NCBI RefSeq assembly: GCF_000178855.1
Contig: NZ_ADVG01000004.1
Location: forward strand, 868,001 to 932,000
Length of the DNA: 64,000 nt
Origin: Ktedonobacter racemifer DSM 44963
GTDB lineage: Bacteria; Chloroflexota; Ktedonobacteria; Ktedonobacterales; Ktedonobacteraceae
Direction: 5' to 3'
Shown: positions 25,741 to 35,903 of the stretch, one piece after another
Layout: the number at the start of each line of letters is the position of its first letter
Numbering within the stretch: the stretch's first letter is position 1
Notes under the pieces: model-generated
What the model saw: only the letters and a program-made list of their open reading frames with translations
Databases searched by the model: none
Told to the model about the DNA's origin: nothing
Translations under genes and position numbers: made by a program

Positions 25741-25761
25741 CCCCGGTCATTGATGCCGGGG
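25741..25761 (+). repeat. Left-end hairpin of the IS605-type tnpB element
   Basis: CCCCGG and CCGGGG pair at 25741-25746 and 25756-25761 inside GGCGAGAAA...GATGAATCGCC, the same design as at 22624-22677 and 35757-35806. Such imperfect hairpins are recognised by TnpA in IS200/IS605 elements. Confidence 0.6.
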
Positions 25762-25895
25762 ATGAATCGCCGTCTCTGCTGGATGAGAGGAAAGAGAGCA
25801 GGGTCAGATACCTAGAACTAGCGTTCTTCCCGTTCCTCTGGTACAATAGACGTCAGTGGATCGAGATCACGTGTGTGTTCGAAGAAGGGGCCACA

Positions 25896-27534
25896 ATGCC
25901 GAAGAAGTGTCAGGGACAATGCAAGAAGAAGGAACAGCAGGAGAAGCGACCTGCGACCCCCACCTTTCTGCTCGAACTGCCTCTGGCCGTCGATCCAGGG
26001 CAAGCCGCCCGCCTGCGCTCCCATCTGGAAGCCGCTCGTCAACTCTACAACGCCATCCTCTCCCAAGGACAAAAGCGCCTGCGCCGCATGCGATCTGACC
26101 CCGCCTGGCAAGAGGCCCGTGCCCTTCCTCGCACCCACAAAGCGGAACGAGCCGCCGCCTTCTCCGCCTTGCGCAAAACGTATGGCTTCTCCGAAGCCGC
26201 CCTGCATGAAGCCGTCAAGGGGCTGCGCGTGGGCTGGATTGCCGAGCACATCGAGGCCGTGCTGGCCCAAACCCTGGCCACTCGCGCCTATCGTGCCCTC
26301 AATCGCGTCTGCCTGGGCCAAGCCAGGCGGGTGCGTTTCAAGAGCCGAGGACGCGGCTTCTCCAGTCTCGAGAATAAGCGCAACGATACCAGCCTGCGCT
26401 TCGTCCTGCAACCACCCGAGGAGGGAAACGCCGGGTATCTGCTCTGGAACGGAGACCCGCTGCCCGCCCTCATCGATTGGAAGGATGAAGTCGTGACCCA
26501 TGGGCTCAGGCACCGCATCAAGTTTGCCCGCCTCATCCAGCGTCCTGCCAGCAGCCCTAGAGCGGCGGGCGCTGATGAAGAGGGGTATCGCTATGTCGTG
26601 CAACTGGCCTTGGAGGGCAAGCCCCACCAGAAGAAAAAACACACGGTTGGCACGAGTATTGTTGGCGGTGACCTTGGTCCCTCCACCCTGGCCCTCTTTC
26701 CCCAGGAAGGAGAGGCAAGCTTGGAGGTGTTCTGTGCACAACTGGCGCCTGAGGCCTGTGCCATTCGTCGCTTGCAACGGCAGATGGAGCGGCAACGAAG
26801 GGCGGCCAATCCTGAGAACTACGACGAGAAGGGGCGCATCAAAAAACAAGGCAAGAAAAAGCTGCACTGGAAGCAGAGTAAGCGCTACCAGGCCACCCGG
26901 CAACGCAAGGCGAGCAAAGAGCGCAAACTCGTAGCGCATCGCAAGAGCCTGCATGGGCACAAAGTGCATCAGGTAGTGAAGCTGGGCACCACCATCATCA
27001 TCGAAAAGATTTCCTACAAGGCATGGCAGAGGCAGTTTGGGAAGAGTGTGGGACTGCGAGCACCAGGGATGTTTGTGGAACTGTTGAGGCGCACCGTTGA
27101 GAGTACGGGCGGCACCCTGGTGGCGCGTCCCCACACGCACCACCGCGCTGAGCCAGTGGTGTCATGGCTGTGGCAAGAAGCTCAAGAAGCCGCTTTCGCA
27201 GCGTTGGCATCAGTGCGAGTGTGGCGTGGGTCCCGTGCAACGCGACCTGTATTCGGCGTTTCTGGCTGCTTACCTTGATCCAGCAGACCCCATTCCCTCG
27301 TGTGCCCGATACCAGGAGTATTGGGAAGGTGCGGAAGCGCGCCTGCGGGCAGCACACGAGCGTCTCACACAACGCGCGAAAGAGGGGCAGACCTTGCCCC
27401 GAAGCATGGGTTTGACCCGTGCGAGAGCGCGTCTGCCCGAAAGTTCAGGGGGACCACCACTAGAGCCAGCTTTCTTGCTGAAGCGAGAAGGACGGGAAGC
27501 GTGGGCCGACCCCCTGGAACCCCCGTCGCTTTAG
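25896..27534 (+). pseudogene. tnpB: Long TnpB (OrfB) of an IS605-type element, frameshifted
   Basis: The frame from ATG 25896 to 27278 encodes 460 residues with the RuvC-I segment GGDLGPSTLALF and RuvC-II IIIEKISYKAW. Near 27121-27130 the reading must move by one base to continue as TALSQWCHGCGKKLKKPLSQRWHQCECG (zinc finger) and QRDLYSAFLAAYLDP (RuvC-III Asp) to 27534. As read here, the nuclease lacks its third acidic residue and is inactive, unless the indel is a sequencing error. There is no tnpA. A right-end hairpin lies at 27519-27542. The remnant at 11420-11830 is a relative. Confidence 0.82.
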
Positions 27535-27551
27535 CGCGGGGAGCTTCAGAA
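27519..27551 (+). repeat. Right-end hairpin of the tnpB element
   Basis: CCCCCGTCGC...GCGCGGGG with TTTA in the loop, then GCTTCAG. In TnpB systems the omega RNA ends near this right end and the guide is taken from the DNA beyond it. Confidence 0.55.
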
Positions 27552-27573
27552 GCACTACTGGATCTGCTGTACC

Positions 27574-27849
27574 ATGAAAGGAAGAGTGAGCGATTTGGAA
27601 TGTCGCGCCGGGTGTGGGGCATGCTGTATCGCACCCTCTATCAGCACACCTATCCCTGGTATGCCACAGGGTAAACCCGCGGGCGTACGTTGTGTACAGC
27701 TTACCCAGGATAATCGCTGCCAGATTTTTGGCAAGCCAGAGCGCCCCCAGGTCTGCCGCCTGCTCCGCCCCTCCGAGGAGATGTGCGGTAACTCACGCGA
27801 GGAGGCATTGACCTATCTCATTCAGCTTGAGCGCGCGACGGCGCCTTAG
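27574..27849 (+). CDS. YkgJ-family cysteine-cluster protein
   Basis: 91 residues. The CRAGCGACCIAPSISTPIPG block, later GVRCVQLTQDNRCQIFG and RPQVCRLLRPSEEMCG, are characteristic of the YkgJ/Fe-S or zinc-chelating cysteine-cluster family, eight Cys in all. Function in the family is unknown; metal binding is predicted. The ATG at 27574 lacks a good ribosome site; a TTG about 20 bases later, after AAGGAAG, would start just before the first Cys and fits related proteins better. It lies directly beyond the right end of the tnpB element. Confidence 0.85.
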   Translation: MKGRVSDLECRAGCGACCIAPSISTPIPGMPQGKPAGVRCVQLTQDNRCQIFGKPERPQVCRLLRPSEEMCGNSREEALTYLIQLERATAP

Positions 27850-27986
27850 CATACTAACTCATTAAACCATTGCTCACAGCCACCTCTTTGAATCTATCAA
27901 TTGGCGACGCCTCTTGTTTGGAGAAACCAGTCTCGCCAGTCAGAGAACGCTCTCCACAGGATCAGATTGACAGTTTGCGAGAAGGC

Positions 27987-28015
27987 TTGCTTGCCAGCCA
28001 CGTTTTTGCTATACT
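27987..28015 (+). promoter_or_regulatory. Promoter of the LuxR-type regulator
   Basis: TTGCTT at 27987-27992, 17-bp spacer, TATACT at 28010-28015. Transcription would start near 28022, so the earlier in-frame start at 27870 is excluded. Confidence 0.6.
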
Positions 28016-28064
28016 CATCCATGTTGGGGTGTTGGGGATGAAACCTGTTGTGTACAAGGAGCCT

Positions 28065-31000
28065 ATGCCAAAACCACCTGCGCATATACTTCTCTGGTCT
28101 GCCGAGCATCACCTGTATGTTCTGCATACCCCTGACCATTCACCACAACCGATGACGCCAGAAAATGAGGAAGCGTGGCACACCTGGTTGACGACCCATT
28201 CCTCCTTCTCCTTCCAGGGGCAACATGGTCATCTGAGCGTACTAAAAGAGGCTCGGCCACGCGGGACCAGCTACTGGTATGCCTACCACACAAGCTCGGG
28301 GCAGACCAGGAAACGCTATCTTGGACAAAGTGCGACCGTGACATTTGCGCGTTTAGAGGAGGTGGCACAGGCCCTTCATGAGTTCAATCAGGATCTGTCA
28401 TTAGCACCTTCGCACGCGTCTGCCTCTCCTGTCTCCTTGCCGACAACGCACGCCAATAAAGCAAGCCCTTCCAGCACTCTACAGCCGGGCAGTGAACTCA
28501 GAGCTACGATGGTAGTGACCAGGTTCTCTCCCCCAGGTTCGCCCACCATGCCCGTTGTACGGGAGCGGTTGCTCTCGGTTTTGGATGGAGCCCTCTCTCA
28601 CCCACTCACCTTGCTCTCCGCCTCCGCTGGCTGGGGCAAGACGACGCTGCTCTCAGCATGGGCGCGTAGGTATCCCCAATCGATTGCATGGCTCTCTCTG
28701 GAGGCGCTAGACAATGACCTGAGGCGCTTCTGGCTCTCGATAATCATGGCACTTCGCAGATGTCGACCAGAGATTGGGGCGCGTGCGCTGGCCCTGCTGC
28801 AAACGCCTACACTGGAGCCTCTTTCTACCTGCTTGACAGCCCTGCTCAATGAATTGGCTGAGGCACATGCAGAGACCTCGCCCATCCTGCTGATCCTGGA
28901 TGATTATCACGTCATCGATGAGCCAACCATTCACCAGTCCCTGACCTTCTGGCTGGAGCATCTACCATCTCATGTGCACCTGGTGCTAGCTAGCCGCATA
29001 GATCCCGACCTTCCCCTCTCTCGCTTCCGTGTGCGCGGGCTTTTGGGCGAGGTACGCGATACTGATCTACGCTTCACGCAGGAAGAAACGCACCTCTTTC
29101 TCACTCAGAGCATGGGACTCATCCTCTCGGAGGACGATATCACGCTACTGAAAACCCGCACCGAGGGCTGGATTGCAGGCCTGCAACTGGCTGCACTCGT
29201 TCTGCAAAAACACACTGATCCTTCCGCCTATGTGCAAACGTTGAGTGGCAGCCAGCGCCTTTTGCTCAACTACCTGCGCGAAGAAGTTCTCGCGAGTCTG
29301 CCGTCAGAGCTGCAAGACTTCTTGCTACAGACCAGCGGACTCCACCGCTTGAGCGCCTCGCTTTGCGATGCCATCACGGGCAGAGAGGATAGCGACCGCC
29401 TGCTTGAACAGGTGGAACGGGCCAATCTCTTCCTGCAACCCCTGGATGAGAAGCAGCAATGGTATCGCTATCACATGCTGTGGGCGCAGGCGATGCAACA
29501 CGAAGCTCGACGTCGCCTGGGAACTGCCACCGTACGTTCACTGAGCAACAAAGCCAGTCAGTGGTATGAGCAACAGCAGATGCTTCCGGAAGCGATTGAA
29601 GCTGCGCTTGCCGGTGAAGATTTTCTTCGCGTAGCAACATTGATCGAACGTTTTGTGATCCTGCATGGCTTTCGCAATGAGTGTCACACATTGTATCGTT
29701 GGCTGAGACAGATGCCTGAGCAGATCGTGCAGGCTGACCCGGAACTCTGTTTCCTGTATGTGCTCGCTCTGACATTTGCCACTGATCAGCGTTCGCCTGG
29801 CGCCTGGGAACGTGTCGATCAGCTCCTTCAATGGGCGGAACAGGGCTTTGAGGCAAAGGAAGCATGGGAGAAATTGGGGGAAGCGCTGCAACTTCACGCT
29901 GAGCTTGCCTTTTTTCAAGGTGACCTCGCCAGCGCGTTTATGTTGGCTCACCAGGCCCAACCAATCCTTTCCAAACACAGTCTGATGTATCCTGACAATA
30001 TGTTAGCTAAAGGATTAGAAGCATTCCTGGCAGGTGAGATGGATGTGGCCTGGCAGCGCTTCCTGGAAGTATACAGAGAATCGAAACGCCTCAATTTGCT
30101 TTCCATGGTGTTTGCCGCGTCGCTCCTGTTGGGAGAGGTGTGCAGGGAGAAAAGCGAACTACAGAAAGCCTCTCAGTACTATCATCAAGCCCTGGCTCTC
30201 ATTGATGAAGACCAGGAGAGCATCCGACAACAGTTATTGTTGAAGACAGGGGGTTCAGAACCATTCTTCGTTTCGTGGGCCTATCATAACCTTGCCGCGC
30301 TGGCCTATGAATGGAATGAGAGAGAAACTGCCAGGAGCTATGTCTCTCAAGCACTGGCTTTAAGAGCCAATCAGGAGGATGAGGTTCACGTGCTGGCATC
30401 TGCTTCATTGATCCAGGCTCGTCTCCTGTATATCTCTGGAGAGAAAGATCAGGCTCATAATATGCTTTTAAGATGGGAGATGCATGCCCGCTTTGCCTGG
30501 CCTCTGAGAGCGATACGGGCCTGTCAGGCTCGCCTTCAGCTCATAGAGGGAGCACTTCCTTCTGTAGCAAAATGGTATCAAGCCAGAGAGCACGCTTTTG
30601 ATGCCTTTGCGCACAAACAGAAAAAGGATTTGCCACTCTTAAGACAGCAGGAAGAAGCCCTGCTACTCGCGCGTCTCCATATTGCGCAAGGCGAGAGTGA
30701 AGAGGCCCTACACATTCTAGGTCCCTGGAAAACGCTGGCGCAAACGCAGCAGCGCTTACGCTCGACACTGGAAATACTCCTGCTTGAGGCTCTGGCCTAT
30801 TTCAGCCAGGCTCGGCTGCTTGAGGCAAAACAACTTATGCTGTCAGTGGTAACGATGGCACAAGATGAGGGTTATCAACGCCTCTTTCTAGATGAAGGCC
30901 GGGTAGTGGAAACCCTGCTGAAAATGCTGCTACCAGAACTGCGAGAGACCTCCCAGGTCGCCTACGTACGCACCCTTTTACGCGCATTTGCCCACGAACC

Positions 31001-31250
31001 CGGTACGCAGCAACCAGACAACGGCATCCTGCATAGCAAGAAGGACACCTTGCTGCTGGAGCCCCTCAGTGAACAGGAGCAACGGGTCTTGCGTCTGCTG
31101 GTCGCGGGGCTATCCAATCTAGAGATTGCTCGCGAACTAGTGATCTCGGTGAATACGGTGAAAACCCACGTCCAGAGCCTCTATCGCAGGCTCAATGTCC
31201 ACAACCGTGTCGAGGCCAGCGAGGTAGCACGAAACCTGTCTCTGCTCTGA
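28065..31250 (+). CDS. Large MalT/LuxR-type ATP-dependent transcriptional regulator
   Basis: 1,061 residues. An N-terminal region of about 150 residues (HILLWSAEHHLYVLH...) is of unknown role. A STAND-type ATPase follows, with Walker A SASAGWGKTTLL (K192) and Walker B ILLILDDYHV (about 280-290). A long helical-repeat region (TPR/MalT-like, 500-950) and a C-terminal LuxR HTH (LSEQEQRVLRLLVAGLSNLE...VNTVKTHVQSLYRRL, about 1000-1058) complete it. It should bind DNA after ligand- and ATP-driven assembly; the inducer is unknown. ATG 28065 follows AGGAG at short spacing; ATG 28038 is the alternative. The FAAH-like amidase gene downstream could be a target, but this is only proximity. Confidence 0.92.
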   Translation: MPKPPAHILLWSAEHHLYVLHTPDHSPQPMTPENEEAWHTWLTTHSSFSFQGQHGHLSVLKEARPRGTSYWYAYHTSSGQTRKRYLGQSATVTFARLEEVAQALHEFNQDLSLAPSHASASPVSLPTTHANKASPSSTLQPGSELRATMVVTRFSPPGSPTMPVVRERLLSVLDGALSHPLTLLSASAGWGKTTLLSAWARRYPQSIAWLSLEALDNDLRRFWLSIIMALRRCRPEIGARALALLQTPTLEPLSTCLTALLNELAEAHAETSPILLILDDYHVIDEPTIHQSLTFWLEHLPSHVHLVLASRIDPDLPLSRFRVRGLLGEVRDTDLRFTQEETHLFLTQSMGLILSEDDITLLKTRTEGWIAGLQLAALVLQKHTDPSAYVQTLSGSQRLLLNYLREEVLASLPSELQDFLLQTSGLHRLSASLCDAITGREDSDRLLEQVERANLFLQPLDEKQQWYRYHMLWAQAMQHEARRRLGTATVRSLSNKASQWYEQQQMLPEAIEAALAGEDFLRVATLIERFVILHGFRNECHTLYRWLRQMPEQIVQADPELCFLYVLALTFATDQRSPGAWERVDQLLQWAEQGFEAKEAWEKLGEALQLHAELAFFQGDLASAFMLAHQAQPILSKHSLMYPDNMLAKGLEAFLAGEMDVAWQRFLEVYRESKRLNLLSMVFAASLLLGEVCREKSELQKASQYYHQALALIDEDQESIRQQLLLKTGGSEPFFVSWAYHNLAALAYEWNERETARSYVSQALALRANQEDEVHVLASASLIQARLLYISGEKDQAHNMLLRWEMHARFAWPLRAIRACQARLQLIEGALPSVAKWYQAREHAFDAFAHKQKKDLPLLRQQEEALLLARLHIAQGESEEALHILGPWKTLAQTQQRLRSTLEILLLEALAYFSQARLLEAKQLMLSVVTMAQDEGYQRLFLDEGRVVETLLKMLLPELRETSQVAYVRTLLRAFAHEPGTQQPDNGILHSKKDTLLLEPLSEQEQRVLRLLVAGLSNLEIARELVISVNTVKTHVQSLYRRLNVHNRVEASEVARNLSLL

Positions 31251-31413
31251 TCTCCTCGCTTTTCCCTCACCCACTCACAACCATCACAACAGGTGATGTC
31301 AACTCACCCCCTTGCAATTTATACTCCTTCCAGGCAACTAAGAGGTACATCCCCATGAGGTCGAAACTCTGCTCCCAGCCTGAGAGCGATTTGCATGAAA
31401 GAAAAAGTTTACT

Positions 31414-33012
31414 ATGATAAAGAAGCATGATCAGAAAGATGAAGTGGCGCATCTCACCCACCTGAGTGCCTCAGAACTGGCACACAGTATTGCGGAAGGG
31501 CACCTTTCCTCAGAGGAGGTCGTTGAAGCACATATTCGTCAGATCGAAACCGTCAACCCTCTCCTGAACGCCGTCGTCGTACCACTCTTTGCACAGGCAC
31601 GGGCCGAGGCTCGCAAAGCCGATAGTATGCTTGCACAAGGAACATCTGTTGGTCCGCTCCATGGCGTACCCATCACCCTCAAAGAGCAATTTATGGTCTC
31701 TGGAACACCTACAACAGTGGGTATTATGAGTCAGAGATCGCGACCAATGGAGCATGAAGGCCCCCTAGTGCAACGGCTTCGCCAGGCTGGAGCCATTGTG
31801 CTGGGGAAGACGAATGTCTCCCAACTACTGATGTACCACGAATCTGATAATCCGGTCTATGGTCGTACAAATAATCCCTGGGACCTGGCACGTACCCCTG
31901 GTGGAAGCAGTGGGGGAGAGGCCGCCATTATTGCCGCTGGTGGCTCTCCTCTCGGGCTAGGAGGCGATTTCGGTGGCAGTATTCGTGTGCCTGCGCACTT
32001 CTGTGGTCTATACAGCCTACTTCCCACTGCCAGAAGATTGACCCATCTCGATACAGCTCACCATGCCTATGTTGCTGGACAGGAAGCCATTATCGCTCAA
32101 CCAGCTCCCATAGCCCGCAGCGTTGAAGATCTTCGCCTGGCAATGAACATTCTGGCGGCCCCTGGCCTGAATGCTCTTGATCCATCGGTGCCGCCGGTTC
32201 CCTGGCCTGACCCCACCGCCGTCTCTCTTCGCGGCCTGCGTATCGGTATGTATACCAATAATGGCGTTTTTTCGGTTGCGCCATCTGTGCGCCGCGCTGT
32301 TGAGGAGGCGGCGCAGGTCTTGCGCGCACGTGGCGCTATCGTTGAATCCTGGAACCCGCCCGATGTTGCTGAAGCGATACAGATCTATGTTGGCCTGGTT
32401 GGCGCGGATGGTTTTGCGACCCATAAACGCAATCTCGGACGCGATACACGCGATCGTCGCATCAGTTTTAATATGCGTGTAAGCAGTCTGCCAGGGATCG
32501 TTCGCGCGCCACTGGTAGGCCTGCTCAAGCGACGTGGGCAGGTTCACATGGCATCTTCCTTGCAACATATTCGTGGGAGATTGTCGGTCGAGCAGTACTG
32601 GCACCTGGTGGGAGAGCGCAATCAATATCGTCAGCACTTCCTCACCGCACTCGATGCCGAACATTTTGATGCTCTTCTCTGCCCGCCCCATGCACTTCCA
32701 GCCCTGACGCACGGCAGCAGTGGCACTTTAAATGTGACCAATGCTGGCAGCTATGCTATCCTCTATAACTTGCTTGGCCTGCCCGCTGGCGTAGCACCCA
32801 TTACTCGCGTGCGCCCAGGTGAGGAGAGCGAGCGAAGCATTGGGAAAGACAGCGTTGAGCGTGCAGCCCGCACCGTTGAGATGGGCAGTGCTGGTCTGCC
32901 AGTAGGTGTACAACTGGTGGCTCGCCCCTGGCGAGAGGATATCGTCTTAGCACTTATGGCCGCGCTAGAAGAGCATACAGGTGCAAGCGTACCTGTTTCA
33001 GAAGGCTCTTAA
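31414..33012 (+). CDS. Amidase-signature enzyme, FAAH-like
   Basis: 532 residues of the amidase signature family, hydrolysing carboxamides in the cytoplasm or at the membrane. The Ser-cisSer-Lys triad is visible: GVPITLKEQF (K90), TPGGSSGGEAA (S165/S166) and GGDFGGSIRVPAHFCG (S189). The extended motif with FCG and the overall length resemble fatty-acid amide hydrolases more than the GatA subunit. The substrate cannot be deduced. It lies 160 bp after the LuxR-type gene in the same direction. Confidence 0.9.
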   Translation: MIKKHDQKDEVAHLTHLSASELAHSIAEGHLSSEEVVEAHIRQIETVNPLLNAVVVPLFAQARAEARKADSMLAQGTSVGPLHGVPITLKEQFMVSGTPTTVGIMSQRSRPMEHEGPLVQRLRQAGAIVLGKTNVSQLLMYHESDNPVYGRTNNPWDLARTPGGSSGGEAAIIAAGGSPLGLGGDFGGSIRVPAHFCGLYSLLPTARRLTHLDTAHHAYVAGQEAIIAQPAPIARSVEDLRLAMNILAAPGLNALDPSVPPVPWPDPTAVSLRGLRIGMYTNNGVFSVAPSVRRAVEEAAQVLRARGAIVESWNPPDVAEAIQIYVGLVGADGFATHKRNLGRDTRDRRISFNMRVSSLPGIVRAPLVGLLKRRGQVHMASSLQHIRGRLSVEQYWHLVGERNQYRQHFLTALDAEHFDALLCPPHALPALTHGSSGTLNVTNAGSYAILYNLLGLPAGVAPITRVRPGEESERSIGKDSVERAARTVEMGSAGLPVGVQLVARPWREDIVLALMAALEEHTGASVPVSEGS

Positions 33013-33110
33013 CCGTTCTCCGACACTTGGACAAATATGGACAAGCCACATTCACCCGGATCGGTTCCTGCTTCACCGAGGGCAGTTTCACTGAACCATC
33101 TCACGACGGA

Positions 33111-34530
33111 TCAGCCAGAGCTGCCCTCTCCGACAGGCGTTTCACCCTTCCCGAGGAACTCCCGGTAGGGACCTGGCTGGCCGCTCAGATACAAGATCGC
33201 CAGCGCTGCCAGGTTCAGCGCGGCATTGAGGTCACGATCGATCACCAGCCCACAGGCCGGATGCTCGCAGACATAGATGCGCTCTGAAAGGTCTATCTCT
33301 TCTTTGATATGGTTGCAGCCAGAGCACAGTTTGGTGGAAGCAAACCAGCGATCTGCCTACAGCAGGTTTTCTCCTTGCCAGAACGTTTTGTAGCCCATTT
33401 GCCGCTTGAACTCGCCTAATCCGACATCGCTGATTGCCAGAGCCAGCTTGTGGTTCTGTGCGCATCCCTGCCACATGGAGATCTTCAAGCACGACCACGG
33501 CAGGACGCCTCTGGGCATCCAAGATGCAAGCCTGGAGCAGCAGTTTTTTCATCTGCTTGGCTTTGACCTTGTTCGCAATGGTTTTCGGCAGGGGTTCAGG
33601 GGGCGACTCCTTTTTTGATCGCTTGCCACGCTTTGGCTTCACCTTGGCTTTCGGCTCTGGCAACGTAGCAGCAATCTCAGCTTTGCGGATTTCACGTTCT
33701 TCTGGAGGAAGTTGGGCGCGGGTGAGCTGGCTTGTGCCTTTGTGGAGGGCATCCTCGCGCACATAAGCGACGCGGACATACTTGCGCGCTACTTTTTGAC
33801 GGGCTTTGGCGCGGTTCTTGCTCCCTTTCTGTTTCCGGGAGAGCCAGCGATGCAGCTGCTTGATCCGCTTGAGTTCGGATGTGAGGGCTTTGGGGTTGGC
33901 AATGGCACGCCCATCGGAGCATTGGGCCAGGGTTTTGATCCCGGTATCTACGCCGATCGGCGGACCAGCTGCCTGTGGGGGATCGGGCACCTGCTCACTC
34001 ACCTGCACCGAGACAAACCAGCGCCCTGCCTTTTCACTGACCGTGGCCGAGAGCACAGCGACGCCGCCGGTAGGCAAATAGCCACACTCGTGCAGGCGCA
34101 GCCGTCCGAAGCGCGGCAGTTCAATGGCTTGCTCGTAAATATGAATACTGCCTGTCAGCCGGAAACTGCCCACTCCTTTCCGTTTGGTCTTCGGCTTGGG
34201 GAACCCCGGCTTGCCCCTCCACTTGCCTTCTTTCTTGAGGTCACAGCGGCGGAAAAAGTTCCTGTAGGCTTGATCCAGATCGCGTAACGCCTCCTGCGGC
34301 GCGGCTTTTGACACCTCGTACATCCAGGGAATCTCGGTTTGCTTGAGCGTGTTCAATTCCCGGTGCAGTTCCATCGCACTGATCCAGCGTTTCTCCTGCT
34401 GATAGACCTCTTGCTTGCGTCTGAGCCCCCAATTCCAGGACCAGCGCGCTGCGCCTGCATGCTGTTTGCAGAGGGTGATTTGTTGGTGATTGAGATCTAA
34501 TTGCGTGCGATAGCCGCGTGTAATCAGCAT
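33111..34530 (-). pseudogene. tnpB: TnpB of IS607 element, broken in the zinc-finger end
   Basis: The first 340 residues are a good TnpB: RSFWNWGLRRKQE-type start, RuvC-I PIGVDTGIKTLAQC, bridge-helix-rich KQKGSKNRAKARQKVARKY and RuvC-II VVVLEDLHVAGM. After about 33480 the correct continuation is in another frame: LALAISDVGLGEFKRQMGYK, a TAG at 33358-33360, then LCSGCNHIKEEIDLSERIYVCEHPACG and DRDLNAALNLA, ending at 33111. One frameshift and one nonsense codon remove the zinc finger and the last Asp. It follows the serine recombinase gene by 35 bp, the IS607 order. Confidence 0.85.
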
Positions 34531-34565
34531 CGATCCGGTCCTGCCTGCATCTTAAGAACGCCTCA

Positions 34566-35168
34566 TCAAACGCACTCCTCGGTCCGCTCCTCTTTCATGA
34601 GAGATTCCACGCACTGCTTGATTCGTTCGGCTCTGTGCCGAGAGCCGCGCCTGCCGTACATCCGGGCCGCCATACTGGTAATGAGGCTGACAACGTCATC
34701 GACGAGATCGTCCTGCGTCTCATGGGGAAAGATGGCTTCGATGCGGCGTCCCTGGGCTTGGAGCAGCGTTGTGAGATGCCTCCACCCAAAACGGGTGCCA
34801 CGATCGCGGTGTTCGACAAGAATGGTGCCAATACTTGGGTCGGCCAGCAGCTTGAGGAATTTCGGGCGGTTGTCGTTGAGGCCCGATGCAATTTCGACGA
34901 CTTCTTTGGCCACTGGGTAGCCACAGGCCGCCGCGTAGTCGCGCAGGCGTTGCACCTGGCGCTCGAGATCGCTTTTTTGAGCAGCAGAGGACACGCGCGC
35001 ATACAAGGCGATGCGCCCCGTCTCTGGCTTCTCCGCCACCGGATCGCGCACGATCACCGTCCCTGCGGGCGTTTGGTAGGCATCGAGCGTCCCGGCTTTA
35101 TACCACCGCCAGGCGGTTTTATAGGTGACTCCAGCTTTTTTGGCATACTGACTTAACTTCATGCCCAT
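34566..35168 (-). CDS. tnpA: IS607-family serine recombinase (TnpA)
   Basis: 200 residues. An N-terminal MerR-like HTH (KLSQYAKKAGVTYKTAWRWYKAG) precedes the resolvase catalytic domain with YARVSSAAQKSDLERQ (nucleophile Ser), then EIASGLNDNRPKFLKLL and VEHRDRGTRFG. IS607 recombinases move their element without inverted repeats or long target duplications. The gene is complete although its tnpB partner is broken, so the element may still move. Start MGMKLSQ or three residues later. Confidence 0.92.
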   Translation of the reverse strand: MGMKLSQYAKKAGVTYKTAWRWYKAGTLDAYQTPAGTVIVRDPVAEKPETGRIALYARVSSAAQKSDLERQVQRLRDYAAACGYPVAKEVVEIASGLNDNRPKFLKLLADPSIGTILVEHRDRGTRFGWRHLTTLLQAQGRRIEAIFPHETQDDLVDDVVSLITSMAARMYGRRGSRHRAERIKQCVESLMKEERTEECV

Positions 35169-35264
35169 AGATTATCATGAAATATCCATATCAGCCAATG
35201 TACTCTAAAATATTTTTACCCCTCTTAAATCACGTAGTAACAATAAAGAAAGAGTAGGTTTTTC

Positions 35265-35678
35265 TTGCTGAAAACAGTTCGCATCCTTCACTGGATAAGC
35301 AATATTGCAGGTGCGATAGCCCTGGTGTTGGGACTTCTGCACTGGTTTGCCAATATAAGCTTCCTCGATGCGCATATGTTGTTCGGTCTCACCGTCGCTC
35401 TGGCTATGCTGGCTCTGAGTATTATACTGCTCTTCACCAGAGGCATGAGGATAGCGGGAGCACTGGGCATCATCTACGCGCTCATCATACCAACCTTTGG
35501 CATGAACCAGTTTACGCTCCTCATTGGCGATTTACACTGGCTCGTTCGGGTGGCTCATCTGCTCGTAAGTGCTGGTGCGATGGGGTTTGTCGGTATCATG
35601 AGTGCACGCTATCTCAAGCTCAAGCAAACCGAGAGGAGAGAAGCACCCCAGGTGTCTGTACATGAAGCCGTGGGATAA
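35265..35678 (+). CDS. Small four-helix membrane protein, unknown
   Basis: 137 residues with four hydrophobic segments (about 7-27, 36-58, 64-85, 89-113) and a charged tail. No recognised family. The likely start is a TTG at 35265 with GAGTAGG upstream; no earlier ATG is in frame. It lies between an IS607 and an IS605-type element and ends before a good hairpin terminator. Confidence 0.65.
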   Translation: MLKTVRILHWISNIAGAIALVLGLLHWFANISFLDAHMLFGLTVALAMLALSIILLFTRGMRIAGALGIIYALIIPTFGMNQFTLLIGDLHWLVRVAHLLVSAGAMGFVGIMSARYLKLKQTERREAPQVSVHEAVG

Positions 35679-35682
35679 TATC

Positions 35683-35724
35683 TTTTCTCCCAACCTAGAT
35701 GCCAGCACCTGGGTTGGGAGAAAA
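35683..35724 (+). terminator. 13-bp stem hairpin
   Basis: TTTTCTCCCAACC (35683-35695) pairs with GGTTGGGAGAAAA (35712-35724). It sits right after the membrane-protein gene. Confidence 0.7.
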
Positions 35725-35756
35725 CTTGAAAATCAAGCCGACATGCATTCACCGAA

Positions 35757-35806
35757 AACGCCGCAGGATGCCCTGCCCTTTCAGGCATGGGGAGGAATGC
35801 GGCGTT
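35757..35806 (+). repeat. Left-end hairpin of the intact tnpB element
   Basis: Outer stem AACGCCGCA / TGCGGCGTT with an inner imperfect stem. Same design as the ends at 22624 and 25741. Confidence 0.55.
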
Positions 35807-35903
35807 CCTTTGTAGGTAGCTTGGGTGGGATACGCCGTAGACATTCTTTCATCTACTACTTCTCTATTGACAGGCTGTTGAAAAATATGATAGACTGTAC
35901 AGT

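Noticed and set aside
25818..27143. 441-codon minus-strand frame opposite tnpB
   Set aside because: It is an antisense shadow; the plus-strand frame has clear RuvC motifs.
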